This document shows positions 1-9,136 of a stretch of 64,000 nucleotides of DNA, piece by piece; the first letter of the stretch is position 1, and each line of letters begins with the position of its first letter. The notes under the pieces are model-generated. The model was not told the DNA's origin. It did no database searches and saw only the letters and a program-made list of their open reading frames with translations. The stretch spans positions 930,001 to 994,000 of the forward strand of contig NZ_FOVD01000001.1 in NCBI RefSeq assembly GCF_900115055.1, in the 5' to 3' direction. This stretch comes from Chryseobacterium oleae. Lineage in GTDB: Bacteria > Bacteroidota > Bacteroidia > Flavobacteriales > Weeksellaceae. The translations under genes were made by a program, and so were the position numbers.

Positions 1-555
1 GGAATGGATGGTGAGGAAGGATTTGTGGTTTTCGAGCTTAAAATTCTAGCCGATGTAGGTTTGGTTGGTTTTCCTAATGCAGGAAAATCTACACTTCTGG
101 CATCTGTATCAGCGGCAAAACCTAAAATCGCCAATTACGCATTTACAACGCTGACCCCCAATCTTGGTATTGTGGATTACAGAAATTACAAATCATTTGT
201 AATGGCTGATATTCCGGGAATCATTGAAGGGGCTGCTGAAGGAAAAGGTTTAGGACATAGATTCTTAAGACATATTGAAAGAAATTCCATCTTATTATTC
301 TTAATTCCGGCTGATTCTGAAAGTCATTTTCAGGAGTTTAAAATTCTGGAAAATGAATTGACGGAATACAATCCTGAACTTCTGGATAAAGATTTCATCA
401 TTTCGATTTCCAAATCAGACCTTCTGGATGAAGAGCTGAAAAAAGAAATCTCAGCTGAATTTCCGGAAAACAGAAAACCGTTATTCTTCTCCGGTGTTAC
501 GGGAGAAGGCCTTGTAGAACTGAAAGACGCAGTCTGGAAAAAACTTCACGGATAA
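1..555 (+). CDS. obg: GTPase Obg/CgtA, C-terminal part (5' end outside window)
   Basis: This is the G domain of the ribosome-assembly GTPase Obg. The frame is open back to base 1, so the N-terminal glycine-rich Obg fold lies upstream of the window. Visible motifs in order are the P-loop GFPNAGKST (G1), ADIPGI (G3, DxPG), SKSD (G4) and SGVTGEG (G5). The family binds the 50S subunit and couples GTP state to ribosome maturation and stress signalling. About 184 codons are visible of a protein usually about 330 residues long; no long C-terminal extension follows the G domain, as is common in Bacteroidota. The next gene starts 3 bases after the stop, so the two may be co-transcribed. Confidence 0.95.
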   Translation, partial: GMDGEEGFVVFELKILADVGLVGFPNAGKSTLLASVSAAKPKIANYAFTTLTPNLGIVDYRNYKSFVMADIPGIIEGAAEGKGLGHRFLRHIERNSILLFLIPADSESHFQEFKILENELTEYNPELLDKDFIISISKSDLLDEELKKEISAEFPENRKPLFFSGVTGEGLVELKDAVWKKLHG

Positions 556-558
556 AAG

Positions 559-1332
559 ATGATACACTCATTAAAGAAAATAACAGCACCCGCTGTTATT
601 TTTGTTTCATTTCTTCTGCCCTCCTCGGCTTATGCTCAAGGGGGTGATTCATTCGTGGAAGCACCCAGATTGGATGAACCGGCACCTTTCAGTGATAAAG
701 CGTTTTTCAGGTTTGAATTCAACAAAAGATTAACCTACAATAAAATTGCTGATCAGGGTACAAATAATGAAGTGAATGAGGTGATCGAATACTATACCAA
801 TGACACGGACCTGTCTGTTCTTTCTTTTAACAACAGCAGAAACGGATTCATTTACAATTTAAAAAAAGACACCAATCCTGTTCTTCCCGTTCTGATCAAA
901 GACGAAAACAAAGAAATCAAGCCCGGAAATTTTGACTATTTCAAGGGTGATATTCCTTTGGAGTCGGAAATTGCGGATATTAAGAAAAGAAAAAAGGCAA
1001 AAACCGATCAGGTACTGGAATTGGTGGAAAAGAAAGCAGACAACGATCTGATTCATTATAAGTACAACCTTATTCATAAAGGAAAAACGAATGTCGCAGT
1101 GATTGAACTGGACATTGCCAATACGGATAAGGATTTTAACAACAACATCCTGTTTGACATGGAACCATTGTTCTTCAAGAATAAAATAGTCTTTGATAAA
1201 GGAGAAATTAAAAGCTATTCTTATTACAACACTGCCAAAAAGAGAACAAAGTACTATGAATCAATGAATATTGACCCGGTACTTATACGATTATCATTCA
1301 CCAAAGGCTGTTGTGTTTCATCTCTGGAGTAA
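559..1332 (+). CDS. Hypothetical exported protein
   Basis: A 257-residue protein of unknown function. The N-terminus has a basic start, a hydrophobic stretch and an AYAQ-type signal peptidase I site near residue 26, so it is probably periplasmic. The rest is lysine- and aspartate-rich with a mixed beta/alpha look and ends in a Cys-Cys pair close to the C-terminus. It follows obg by 3 bases, suggesting one transcript, but this says nothing about function. No catalytic motif is recognised. Confidence 0.7.
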   Translation: MIHSLKKITAPAVIFVSFLLPSSAYAQGGDSFVEAPRLDEPAPFSDKAFFRFEFNKRLTYNKIADQGTNNEVNEVIEYYTNDTDLSVLSFNNSRNGFIYNLKKDTNPVLPVLIKDENKEIKPGNFDYFKGDIPLESEIADIKKRKKAKTDQVLELVEKKADNDLIHYKYNLIHKGKTNVAVIELDIANTDKDFNNNILFDMEPLFFKNKIVFDKGEIKSYSYYNTAKKRTKYYESMNIDPVLIRLSFTKGCCVSSLE

Positions 1333-1396
1333 GTTCACTGCTGAACCCGATTCTATTTGGAATAATTATTGAAACAACCCAGAGAAACCATTCCCT

Positions 1397-1885
1397 ATGA
1401 AATATGTATTAAGCCTTTGTGCACTGATATTTTTATTTTCCTGCACCACACAGAAAACGGAATCACAATATTCTAAAATTGAATATCAGGCAGGCGCATG
1501 TTTTGGATCCTGCCCTATTTTCACGATGACCATTAATCCTGACAGGACAGCGATACTGGAAGCAGAACATTTCAATTTCTCCAAGGATTTTTCAAAAGGG
1601 GAATTTTCAAAACCACGGGAAGGAACTTTTAAAGCCGTAATTAAAGAGGCTGACTATAACAAACTCGTTTCTTTACTGAACGGTCTTGATGTTAAAAACC
1701 TTCAGGATAAGTACGGATCAAGAAATATCACGGATCTTTCCACGTCCTATCTGAGAATTAATTTTACGGATGGAACTTCCAAAAATGTAGAAGACTATGG
1801 CAAAAGAGGAAGTGAAAAGCTGAGAAAAGTCTACCTCTTCATTGAAGACCTGAGACATAACCAGCAGTGGACAAAAGTAAAATGA
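1397..1885 (+). CDS. DUF6438-type lipoprotein
   Basis: A 162-residue lipoprotein. The signal peptide ends in a lipobox (LFLFSC, Cys16). The mature part has the GACFGSCP motif (about residues 32-39) followed by a short beta strand, typical of the DUF6438 family of small Bacteroidota surface or periplasmic proteins. The two cysteines of the motif could form a disulfide. The family has no known activity. It stands alone with 64 bases before it; the helicase promoter begins about 20 bases after its stop. Confidence 0.75.
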   Translation: MKYVLSLCALIFLFSCTTQKTESQYSKIEYQAGACFGSCPIFTMTINPDRTAILEAEHFNFSKDFSKGEFSKPREGTFKAVIKEADYNKLVSLLNGLDVKNLQDKYGSRNITDLSTSYLRINFTDGTSKNVEDYGKRGSEKLRKVYLFIEDLRHNQQWTKVK

Positions 1886-1906
1886 TCCGCTTAAAAATAT
1901 TTAGAC

Positions 1907-1914
1907 TACCTTTG
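1907..1914 (+). promoter_or_regulatory. Bacteroidota -7 promoter element of rhlE
   Basis: TACCTTTG matches TAnnTTTG exactly. It predicts a transcript starting near 1919 with a leader of about 55 bases before the TTG start at 1974. The leader holds an inverted repeat, AATTCC (1923-1928) with GGAATT (1940-1945), that could fold as a small 5' hairpin. Confidence 0.6.
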
Positions 1915-1973
1915 CACCGTATAATTCCTTCACATTGAGGGAATTTTATTTTAAATTAAAAAAAACAGTTCAT

Positions 1974-3266
1974 TTGAATTTTACAGACCTAAACTTAATA
2001 GAACCTATTGCAAAAGCAATTGAGGAACAGGGATATACAAACCCTACGCCCATTCAGGAGAGATCTATCCCTGAAATCTTAAAAGGTAGCGACTTTTTAG
2101 GATGTGCACAGACAGGAACGGGAAAAACAGCGGCGTTTGCTATTCCTATTCTACAGAATTTATCAAAAAATAAGACCAAAAACAACCATATAAAAGCCCT
2201 GATCTTAACGCCGACAAGAGAACTTGCCATCCAGATCGAGGAAAACATTAATGCATACGGAAAATATCTTCCGCTTAAACAGCTCGTTATTTTCGGAGGT
2301 GTAAAGCAGGGAAATCAGGAAGCCGCCCTTAGAAAAGGGATTGATATTCTGGTAGCAACCCCTGGAAGACTTCTGGATTTTATTGCTCAGGGAATCATCA
2401 GCTTAAAAAATATTGAGATCTTTGTGCTTGATGAAGCGGACAGAATGCTTGACATGGGTTTCGTACATGACGTAAAGAGAGTGATCAAACTTCTTCCACA
2501 GAGAAGACAGACGTTATTCTTTTCTGCGACTATGCCTTCTGAAATCCAGAAATTAGCAGATTCTATCCTGAATAATCCTGTGAAAGTAGAAGTAACTCCG
2601 GTTTCTTCCACTGCAGAAACGATTAAGCAGGCGGTTTATTTTGTAGATAAAGATAACAAGCTGAACCTTCTTTCTCATATCCTGGAGAACGAGATCGCTG
2701 ATTCTGTACTGGTATTTTCCAGAACGAAGCACGGTGCCGACAAAATTGCCAGAAAACTTCAGAAAGACAACATCTCAGCAGAAGCCATTCACGGGAATAA
2801 GTCTCAGAATGCGAGACAGAATGCCCTGAATAATTTTAAGTCCGGAAAAACAAGGATTCTGGTGGCTACAGACATCGCAGCAAGAGGTATTGACATCGAT
2901 GAGCTGAAATATGTGATCAATTTCGAACTTTCCGACGTTTCTGAAACCTATGTTCACAGAATCGGAAGAACGGGAAGAGCCGGTGCTGAAGGATCTTCAA
3001 TCTCTTTTGTAGACAGTCTTGACCTTTTAAACTTAAGAAATACAGAGAAGCTGATCGGGAAGAAAATTCCGGTGGTAAAGGATCACCCTTTCCATACTGA
3101 AAATCTGGTTGCACAGAAAAGAGATTCCAACAACAAGCCTATGGCAGCCGGAGGTGGAAGACCAAGGTCTCCGAAACCTCAGAATAACAACAATAATAAG
3201 CCGGCCGGAAGCACTCCTACAGGGTTCAAGAAACCTAAGAATAAGAATTTCACCAGAAAAAAATAA
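1974..3266 (+). CDS. rhlE: DEAD-box RNA helicase, RhlE type
   Basis: An ATP-dependent RNA helicase of about 430 residues. Both RecA-like domains are intact: Q motif (PTPIQ), Walker A AQTGTGKT near residue 45, PTRELA, GG, TPGR, DEAD with SAT, then in domain 2 [14 protein letters not shown] and [11 protein letters not shown] basic tail rich in Gly, Pro and Asn (about the last 50 residues) probably binds RNA. The frame is open from a TTG at 1935, but conserved homology starts at LNFTDLNL, so TTG 1974 is preferred. Likely roles are rRNA processing, ribosome assembly or RNA decay; the exact substrate cannot be told. A strong terminator follows. Confidence 0.92.
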   Translation: MNFTDLNLIEPIAKAIEEQGYTNPTPIQERSIPEILKGSDFLGCAQTGTGKTAAFAIPILQNLSKNKTKNNHIKALILTPTRELAIQIEENINAYGKYLPLKQLVIFGGVKQGNQEAALRKGIDILVATPGRLLDFIAQGIISLKNIEIFVLDEADRMLDMGFVHDVKRVIKLLPQRRQTLFFSATMPSEIQKLADSILNNPVKVEVTPVSSTAETIKQAVYFVDKDNKLNLLSHILENEIADSVLVFSRTKHGADKIARKLQKDNISAEAIHGNKSQNARQNALNNFKSGKTRILVATDIAARGIDIDELKYVINFELSDVSETYVHRIGRTGRAGAEGSSISFVDSLDLLNLRNTEKLIGKKIPVVKDHPFHTENLVAQKRDSNNKPMAAGGGRPRSPKPQNNNNNKPAGSTPTGFKKPKNKNFTRKK

Positions 3267-3270
3267 TATG

Positions 3271-3302
3271 AAAGCCCTTTCCAACGAAAGGGCTTTTTTT
3301 TA
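3271..3302 (+). terminator. Rho-independent terminator after rhlE
   Basis: AAAGCCCTTTC and GAAAGGGCTTT form an 11-bp stem with a 4-base CAAC loop, followed by a run of T. It closes the rhlE transcript. Confidence 0.9.
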
Positions 3303-3398
3303 TAAAGAATTTTTAGGCTAAAAACTTGTTTAAACATCTATCTGCAAAGGTTTTGAACCTTAACATGGTTAATCGGGAACGATCAGGTCTAAAAAGCT

Positions 3399-4553
3399 TT
3401 AGACTTTCTCTATTTCTTTCCGAACTGAAAAGCAATAAGCAACGATACTGAAAGGGAGGCAGGCCGCCAGATAAGTAGTTGAAAAAAAGTGATCCTGAAA
3501 ACCCAGTCCGAAAAGAAGGTACTTCTCCAGTACAAAACTGAGCATCGTAAAAAAAACAATGTAGGCCGAAAAATAGAAGACATCATTTATTTTTCTGACA
3601 TAAAACGATAACAATAAGGCTGCTGCCAGAAAAATCAGCATGACCCATTTATTGCTCTGCCCCTGAAGTGTCAGAGGATTGTACTCAATAATATATTCAA
3701 GGTTTTTAGCCGGAAAAAAAACGGTCAGTAGTAAGACAGCTATGGTTAGCAGAAAGGCTGTAACGGTTTGTATTTTACGCTTTGTATGGGTTGCTAAAAA
3801 AGGTTTAAGCAGGAAAATAATCAAAGGAATAACGACTACACTTCGGGTCAGAAATAAAACACCCAGACATATTCCTAACACTACCGGTTTCTGAAAATAG
3901 TTTTCTTTAAATTTAGTATGCCAGAAAAGGATAAACGCAGCAGCGAAAATAAAGGAGGAAATAAAATCACTCTTGCAGACCGCTTCGTAAATATAAGCCA
4001 AAGATATTCCCAGCATTAATATGGCTGTAAACCTGATCAGATTGGTTTTAAATTCCAGCATAACTGCATACGAAAACAGCAGAAAAGCAGCTACCTGAAG
4101 ATAACCTACATTTCCCAAAAGATAAGCGGGAAGAGCCAGCAAAAGCTGTCCGGGAAGATAGGAGGATAAATTCCCTATAAAGTTACGGGTATCATAAATA
4201 TATTTCCCGTGAATCCAGTAATCCAATGAAAAATCCAGTGTCTGCCAACGGTCTATGCGAAGTTGGTAAGGATCTTTTAAAACATGGCATAAAGCGATAT
4301 AACCTACTCCTAAAACACCTGTCAAAAGATAAACAAGCTTTACATTGATCTTTTGGCTCAACAGTTCATTCTTGCTCAGAAAAAATAAGAAAAAATGTAC
4401 AGTAATAAATGTAACGATCAGGATACTGATTGGAACCAATGATTGACGGATTCCGTATTTGGTCAGGAACAAAAAATTAACCACAAAATAGACTGCAAAT
4501 AGCATTAAACTGTTTGCCTTGCCGGTTTTCATATAGGTTAAAGTTTTATTCAT
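3399..4553 (-). CDS. Multi-spanning membrane protein, possibly GT-C glycosyltransferase-like
   Basis: A 384-residue integral membrane protein with about ten hydrophobic segments. A loop after the third segment (about residues 118-150) carries DRWQ, YWIHGKYIYD and a Leu/Pro-rich stretch, which recalls the first periplasmic loop of GT-C fold mannosyltransferases and related polyprenyl-phosphate sugar transferases. No certain catalytic DxD or DE pair is visible, so this is a suggestion from topology only. It ends near the rhlE terminator and lies 9 bases downstream of tatD on the same strand, so it may be read through from the tatD operon. Confidence 0.6.
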   Translation of the reverse strand: MNKTLTYMKTGKANSLMLFAVYFVVNFLFLTKYGIRQSLVPISILIVTFITVHFFLFFLSKNELLSQKINVKLVYLLTGVLGVGYIALCHVLKDPYQLRIDRWQTLDFSLDYWIHGKYIYDTRNFIGNLSSYLPGQLLLALPAYLLGNVGYLQVAAFLLFSYAVMLEFKTNLIRFTAILMLGISLAYIYEAVCKSDFISSFIFAAAFILFWHTKFKENYFQKPVVLGICLGVLFLTRSVVVIPLIIFLLKPFLATHTKRKIQTVTAFLLTIAVLLLTVFFPAKNLEYIIEYNPLTLQGQSNKWVMLIFLAAALLLSFYVRKINDVFYFSAYIVFFTMLSFVLEKYLLFGLGFQDHFFSTTYLAACLPFSIVAYCFSVRKEIEKV

Positions 4554-4562
4554 CTGAAATGC

Positions 4563-5327
4563 TTAATTCCCAAAAATTCTTACTGCATTTTCTGTAGTAA
4601 TTCTGTCGATTTCTGTAAAGTCTTTGCCGTAGATATTCACTAATTTTCCGGCTACCAGATCAAGGTAAGAACTTTCATTTCTTTTTCCTCGGTGCGGAAC
4701 CGGAGCCAGATAAGGTGAATCTGTTTCCAGAACGATTTTATCCAACGGGATTTCATTCAGAAACTGATCGATCTTTCCGTTTTTAAAAGTGACAACACCT
4801 CCTATTCCCAATATAAAATTCAGATCTATTGCATGCTTAGCCTGCTCCAGATCCCCTGAAAAACAGTGAAAAATCCCGCGAAGCTTCGGATGTTTTTTTC
4901 TTTCCAATACTTCGAATGTTTCATCAAAGCTTTCTCTGGTATGGATCACAATAGGAAGGTCTTTTTCTATGGCCCAATCGATTTGCTGTTCAAAAGCTTT
5001 AACCTGAATATCCAGTGTTGTTTTATCCCAGTAAAGATCGATCCCGATCTCTCCTATCGCAGGAAAATCTCTTTCGTCCAGGTAGTTTTTAACGGTTTCA
5101 AGTTCTTTCTCCCAGGATTCCGGCTTAACATAACATGGGTGAAGCCCCATCATGGAAATAATCTGTCCGGGATATTCTGTTTCCAGCTGAAGCATTTTCC
5201 CATGGGATTCAGAATCAATGGCGGGAAGATAAAGTTTCGTGATTCCTTTGTCTGCAGCCCTTTGGATGGCTTCTTTTCTGTCTTCATCAAATTCTTCTGC
5301 GTATAAATGGGTATGTGTATCAATCAT
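4563..5327 (-). CDS. TatD family metal-dependent hydrolase
   Basis: A 254-residue TIM-barrel hydrolase. The N-terminal metal ligands DTHTHL (His5, His7), the HTRES and HCFSG histidines and the ETDSPYLAP aspartate near residue 205 are all present. The family acts as Mg-dependent DNase/exonuclease, with roles proposed in DNA repair and clearance of damaged nucleic acid. It forms a tight minus-strand group with the DUF4269 and GSCFA genes upstream (4-base gap and 8-base overlap). Confidence 0.93.
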   Translation of the reverse strand: MIDTHTHLYAEEFDEDRKEAIQRAADKGITKLYLPAIDSESHGKMLQLETEYPGQIISMMGLHPCYVKPESWEKELETVKNYLDERDFPAIGEIGIDLYWDKTTLDIQVKAFEQQIDWAIEKDLPIVIHTRESFDETFEVLERKKHPKLRGIFHCFSGDLEQAKHAIDLNFILGIGGVVTFKNGKIDQFLNEIPLDKIVLETDSPYLAPVPHRGKRNESSYLDLVAGKLVNIYGKDFTEIDRITTENAVRIFGN

Positions 5328-5331
5328 TTTC

Positions 5332-5859
5332 TTAAAATTTTAACAGATCTTCATAAGGGTTTTCCAATTCCATCAGCAGACCGAATGCCGGCTCCGTCTT
5401 CATTCCCTGTTTCTTAAGTTCTATTATTTTATGTTTAAAATCTTCTCCTTTTTCCTGTAATATTCTGTATTCTGCCACCATATGACGGTAAGCATTCTGT
5501 TCAGTGGACGGTTTATTCTGTCCGAAAATTTCTATGGGAAATTCTTCCAGCATAAAATTCAGGACGATACTTTTTTCTCCGCATACCACAATATTTTCAA
5601 CTTTTACATCTGTATCTCCCGGCATTAATCGCCTCACAGCGATTTCATCTAAAAAGTCTTCTTCACATTCAAGATCTACTTCGCAAATAATGTCCAGATC
5701 GCTGCTCTCGATATCAATTTCAATGGGAATTGTTCCCGCCAGAACTGGAGAATAGTCTTTTAATTTTTCGAAAACCTGATATTTTTTCAGGACATCATAG
5801 GCTCTTTTCTGTCTTTCATTGCCTGATTTCAGGTATTCAATATTAGTAAAATCAATCAT
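5332..5859 (-). CDS. DUF4269 family protein, nucleotidyltransferase-like
   Basis: A 175-residue protein matching DUF4269. The segment AGTIPIEIDIESSDLDIIC (about residues 41-59) resembles the G[ST]...DxD core of minimal nucleotidyltransferase folds, with the acidic pair at SDLD; that fold is an inference. No partner toxin or antitoxin is adjacent. The start overlaps the end of the GSCFA gene by 8 bases and the stop lies 4 bases before tatD, indicating translational coupling. Confidence 0.75.
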   Translation of the reverse strand: MIDFTNIEYLKSGNERQKRAYDVLKKYQVFEKLKDYSPVLAGTIPIEIDIESSDLDIICEVDLECEEDFLDEIAVRRLMPGDTDVKVENIVVCGEKSIVLNFMLEEFPIEIFGQNKPSTEQNAYRHMVAEYRILQEKGEDFKHKIIELKKQGMKTEPAFGLLMELENPYEDLLKF

Positions 5860-6811
5860 TTAAAAATATTTTATGCCTTACTTTTTCGCGCTGAGCTTCA
5901 ATTCTTGCATCAAGTTTTTCTCTGAACTCTATATATTTTGGATCTTTATCATCATCAGTTCTGTGTTCCAATGCCTTATTGATCTTAAAACTTTCTTTGA
6001 TAAAACTTTTCGTCGCATCCGAAAAATAGGCTTCCCCGAACTTATCAAAGATGTAATTGACAGCCTGCGACGTAGGGTGGATCAAATCTTCCTTGTAAAA
6101 ACGGTAATCGCGCAGATCATCCATTAAGATCTCATAAACGGGCAGATAATGGCAGTTGTCCAGCTGTAAAAGTGCTTCATGCACGGCTGTGATCAGTTTG
6201 GATTTGCTCAGTTGGTTTTCTATCATTCCATCTTTGGTATGACGTACCGGAGAGACCGTAAACAAGATCTGTACATCATCACGGCAGATATCTTTGAGGT
6301 TTAAAACTGTATTATAAATGGAATCCGTAAGTTCCTGATGCGAAAGCAGTCTTTTTTCAAAAAACTTCTGCGGGATCTTGTGACAGTTAGCAGCCAGCTT
6401 TTTCTTTGGAATAAATTCATAAATAAATGAAGTTCCGTACGTGATGATTACCCAACCAGCATCCTGCAGAAAACGGTTTCCCACTTCTATTCCTGCATTG
6501 ATTTTATCCAGAGTCTGGTGGATATATCTTCTGTCGAAGCTGCTGTGATGGTCCAGAGAGATAAATTCATCATTAAATGTGATGAGCTCATCTTCGGTAT
6601 AAAACTCCGAATCATGAAGCCTTTTAACCGCATTACTGATCGAAAAAGGATTAAAGATAGTCCCGAAAGGATTATTCACCGTCTGAAGCTGTCCCTGTCC
6701 CAGCAAATCTGTCATTTCCGAAGCAAAACACGATCCTATTGAAAATATTTTATCTTCAACATCAATCTTTTTTTCCGATGGGGGAATGTCTACTTCGGTT
6801 CTGAATTTCAT
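5852..6811 (-). CDS. GSCFA domain-containing protein
   Basis: A 319-residue protein with the defining IGSCFA motif at about residues 26-31. GSCFA proteins resemble SGNH/GDSL-type hydrolases; the GSCF serine and a C-terminal HPT motif near residue 242 (LIHPTSQA) fit a Ser-His arrangement. Substrate is unknown. First gene of a GSCFA-DUF4269-TatD group on the minus strand; upstream lies a short repeat-rich gap and the polyprenyl synthase gene, also on the minus strand. Confidence 0.88.
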   Translation of the reverse strand: MKFRTEVDIPPSEKKIDVEDKIFSIGSCFASEMTDLLGQGQLQTVNNPFGTIFNPFSISNAVKRLHDSEFYTEDELITFNDEFISLDHHSSFDRRYIHQTLDKINAGIEVGNRFLQDAGWVIITYGTSFIYEFIPKKKLAANCHKIPQKFFEKRLLSHQELTDSIYNTVLNLKDICRDDVQILFTVSPVRHTKDGMIENQLSKSKLITAVHEALLQLDNCHYLPVYEILMDDLRDYRFYKEDLIHPTSQAVNYIFDKFGEAYFSDATKSFIKESFKINKALEHRTDDDKDPKYIEFREKLDARIEAQREKVRHKIFLND

Positions 6812-6838
6812 TGTATTAGGTAGCAGATGGCAGATAAT

Positions 6839-6876
6839 AGGTTGCAGGTGGCAGCCGGCTATGGAACCTGCAACCT
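6839..6876. repeat. Intergenic inverted repeat (AGGTTGCAGGT)
   Basis: AGGTTGCAGGT (6839-6849) and ACCTGCAACCT (6866-6876) form a perfect 11-bp stem around a 16-base loop. A variant copy, ACCTGCGACCT, begins within the right arm. It fills the gap between the polyprenyl synthase stop and the GSCFA start. It could be a weak terminator or a relic of a dispersed repeat. Confidence 0.75.
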
Positions 6877-6899
6877 GCGACCTCTCACCTGTGATCTTA

Positions 6900-7871
6900 T
6901 TAGCTTTCTCTTCTCAACAGGTAGTTTGCCAGTTCTGCAAAAGGTTTTTTCTTGTCTTCCGGGATATTGATTTTCTCAAGATAGCTTTGTCCGATCTCGT
7001 TGTGCTTCTGGATCAGACGTAATGCTTTCTCATCAACTTTCGTTCTTCTGAAGATCTTTTCTACACCGTATACTTTGTCAATATTATCGGTTTTTTTACC
7101 GTACCAGTGGTCCAGTTCTTTTCTTTCTTCGTCTGTAGCATGTTCTCTGGCTAAAAGGTATAGAATGGTTTTTTTGTTCTCATAAATATCTCCGGCATGT
7201 TTCTTTCCAAACTGAGCCTGGTCTCCGAATACATCCAGATAATCATCCATAATCTGGAACGCAATACCAATGTGTTTTCCGAAATTGAAAATAGCTTTGG
7301 CATCTTTAAAATTAGCTCTTGCAATAAGTGCCCCTATTTCAAATGACGACGCACTCAGAACACCTGTTTTGTACGTAATCATTCTGATGTAGTCATCATA
7401 GGTTACATCTTCCTGAGTTTCAAAATTAATGTCATACTGCTGTCCTTCGCAAAGAAGAAGTCCGGTATGGGTAAATATTCTGATACATGCCTTGAAGATT
7501 TCAGGTTCAAGATCTTCAAAGAATTTATAAGCTTTCAGCATCAGTCCGTCTCCGGAAAGAATCCCGACATTGATTCCGTGTAAGGTATGAATGGTAGGTT
7601 TATTTCTTCTTAAAGGGGCCTCATCCATAATATCATCATGGATCAGGGTAAAATTATGGAAAAATTCGATCGCCAGCGCCGGTTTTATCGCTTGTTTCAG
7701 ATCTCCGCCGAACAGGTCGCACGCCATTAGTACCATAATAGGACGAAGACGCTTTCCGCCGTGGGAAATGATGTAGTTCATCGGGTCATAAAGTTCTGCA
7801 GGCTTGTCTTTAAAAGTATACTTCGTGATGGCTTCAGCAACGATTTGCTGGTATCTGTCTAAAAATTCCAT
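6900..7871 (-). CDS. Polyprenyl diphosphate synthase
   Basis: A 323-residue trans-isoprenyl diphosphate synthase. GGKRLRP (about residues 34-40), the first aspartate-rich motif DDIMD (about 78-82, followed by RR) and the second, DDYLD (about 212-216), are intact. It condenses isopentenyl diphosphate onto allylic diphosphates, giving chains for menaquinone or other isoprenoids; chain length cannot be fixed by eye. The window also encodes mevalonate diphosphate decarboxylase, consistent with a mevalonate route to its substrate. A TATTTTTG element lies about 20 bases upstream of the start. Confidence 0.92.
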   Translation of the reverse strand: MEFLDRYQQIVAEAITKYTFKDKPAELYDPMNYIISHGGKRLRPIMVLMACDLFGGDLKQAIKPALAIEFFHNFTLIHDDIMDEAPLRRNKPTIHTLHGINVGILSGDGLMLKAYKFFEDLEPEIFKACIRIFTHTGLLLCEGQQYDINFETQEDVTYDDYIRMITYKTGVLSASSFEIGALIARANFKDAKAIFNFGKHIGIAFQIMDDYLDVFGDQAQFGKKHAGDIYENKKTILYLLAREHATDEERKELDHWYGKKTDNIDKVYGVEKIFRRTKVDEKALRLIQKHNEIGQSYLEKINIPEDKKKPFAELANYLLRRES

Positions 7872-7889
7872 AAAATCTTATAATTTGAA

Positions 7890-7897
7890 CAAAAATA
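7890..7897 (-). promoter_or_regulatory. -7 promoter element of the polyprenyl synthase gene
   Basis: On the minus strand TATTTTTG matches TAnnTTTG. A TTTG lies about 23 bases further upstream, inside the T tract of the preceding terminator. Confidence 0.5.
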
Positions 7898-7921
7898 CAA
7901 TTTTTCGAGGCTTTATAAAAC

Positions 7922-7950
7922 AAAAAACTTTGCCCCGAAGGACAAAGTTT
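7922..7950 (-). terminator. Terminator after the PiT transporter gene
   Basis: On the minus strand AAACTTTG and CAAAGTTT pair around a 10-base loop and are followed by TTTTTTG. It lies 25 bases after the PiT stop codon. Confidence 0.85.
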
Positions 7951-7974
7951 GTATTATATATTTCAACTTTAAAA

Positions 7975-9117
7975 TTAAGTTAAAAACGTTACAGCAAGAT
8001 AAGTAATCGCAGCAACAATTGCCGAAATAGGAATCGTTAGTACCCAAGCCCAAAGAAGACTTACGGTAATTCCCCATCTTACAGCAGAAATTCTCTTCGT
8101 TAATCCTACCCCGATGATAGAACCGGTGATGGTATGTGTTGTAGATACAGGAATACTTAACTGATCTGTAATAAAAAGCGTGATCGCTCCAGCAGTTTCA
8201 GCACTTACTCCTTCCAATGGAGTTACTTTTGTAATTTTCGTACCCATTGTTTTGATGATCTTCCAACCTCCACTCATTGTTCCTAAACCAATCGCAAGGA
8301 AAGATACTAAAGGAACCCAAAGATAATGCTGGGCAAAGTAATCAAAACGACCTGCAGAAGGGATATTAAGATAAACAGGGTCATGAAGCATCTCTACGTG
8401 ATAGTAGATTAAAGCTGCCCCGATAATCCCCATTACTTTCTGAGCATCATTCAGACCGTGACCTACACTGAAAAGCGCTGAGGAAACAAGCTGTAATCTC
8501 TTGAAAGACTGATCTGCTTTGTAAGGGTTTGATTTTTTATAAAGGTGAACAATAATTAATGTAATGATGATGGAGATCACCATCCCTATTATCGGTGCCA
8601 TAAAAATGAACAGGAAAATAGGAATTACTTTATCAAACTTCACAACACTCTGAGTGGTCAGTTGAAGAAAAGCCTGTTTTAATGTAGCAAATAAACCTAA
8701 ATCCGGTTGTGCAGCTACCACATCATGATAATCCAGCATAAAAGCATGCATAAGCGCTGCTCCTAAAAATCCTCCAATCAGCGTATGAGAAGATGAAGAA
8801 GGGATACCAAACCACCAGGTTAAAAGGTTCCAGGCAATGGCTGCCAGAAGACCCGAAAAGATCACCTCAAGTGTGATGAAATTCTCATTAACCGTTTTAG
8901 CGATCGTATTTCCAATCCTGAATTCACCTATCACATAGGCTGCTAAAAAGAAAGCTGCAAAATTCCAAAGGGCCGCCCAAAGTACCGCCTGAAAAGGGCT
9001 TAAAACCTTGGTAGAAACAATGGTTGCAATGGAGTTGGCCGCATCATGAAAACCATTAATATAATCGAAAATTAAAGCTAGAGCAATAATAACCGTAAGT
9101 AAAATCGGAAATTCCAT
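7975..9117 (-). CDS. PiT-family inorganic phosphate transporter
   Basis: A 380-residue transporter of the PiT family. The two signature repeats are visible: GFHDAANSIATIVSTKVLSP near residue 21 and the C-terminal DQLSIPVSTTHTITGSI region near residue 320, with about ten membrane segments. It imports phosphate (as metal-phosphate, proton- or sodium-coupled). The DUF47/PhoU-like partner lies 19 bases upstream in the same operon, the usual PiT accessory arrangement. Confidence 0.93.
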   Translation of the reverse strand: MEFPILLTVIIALALIFDYINGFHDAANSIATIVSTKVLSPFQAVLWAALWNFAAFFLAAYVIGEFRIGNTIAKTVNENFITLEVIFSGLLAAIAWNLLTWWFGIPSSSSHTLIGGFLGAALMHAFMLDYHDVVAAQPDLGLFATLKQAFLQLTTQSVVKFDKVIPIFLFIFMAPIIGMVISIIITLIIVHLYKKSNPYKADQSFKRLQLVSSALFSVGHGLNDAQKVMGIIGAALIYYHVEMLHDPVYLNIPSAGRFDYFAQHYLWVPLVSFLAIGLGTMSGGWKIIKTMGTKITKVTPLEGVSAETAGAITLFITDQLSIPVSTTHTITGSIIGVGLTKRISAVRWGITVSLLWAWVLTIPISAIVAAITYLAVTFLT

Positions 9118-9136
9118 TTCTGTTAGTTATAATTGT

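Noticed and set aside
3109..3321. Plus-strand frame overlapping the rhlE tail and terminator
   Set aside because: It runs through the terminator hairpin and overlaps the helicase in another frame.
4866..5306. 146-codon plus-strand frame opposite tatD
   Set aside because: Antisense shadow of a conserved TatD gene.
5332..5859. Toxin-antitoxin nucleotidyltransferase (MntA/AbiEii-like)
   Set aside because: No HEPN or antitoxin partner; the neighbours are GSCFA and TatD genes and the sequence fits DUF4269.
6786..7022. 78-codon plus-strand frame across the 6839-6876 repeat
   Set aside because: It overlaps conserved genes on both sides and consists partly of repeat DNA.
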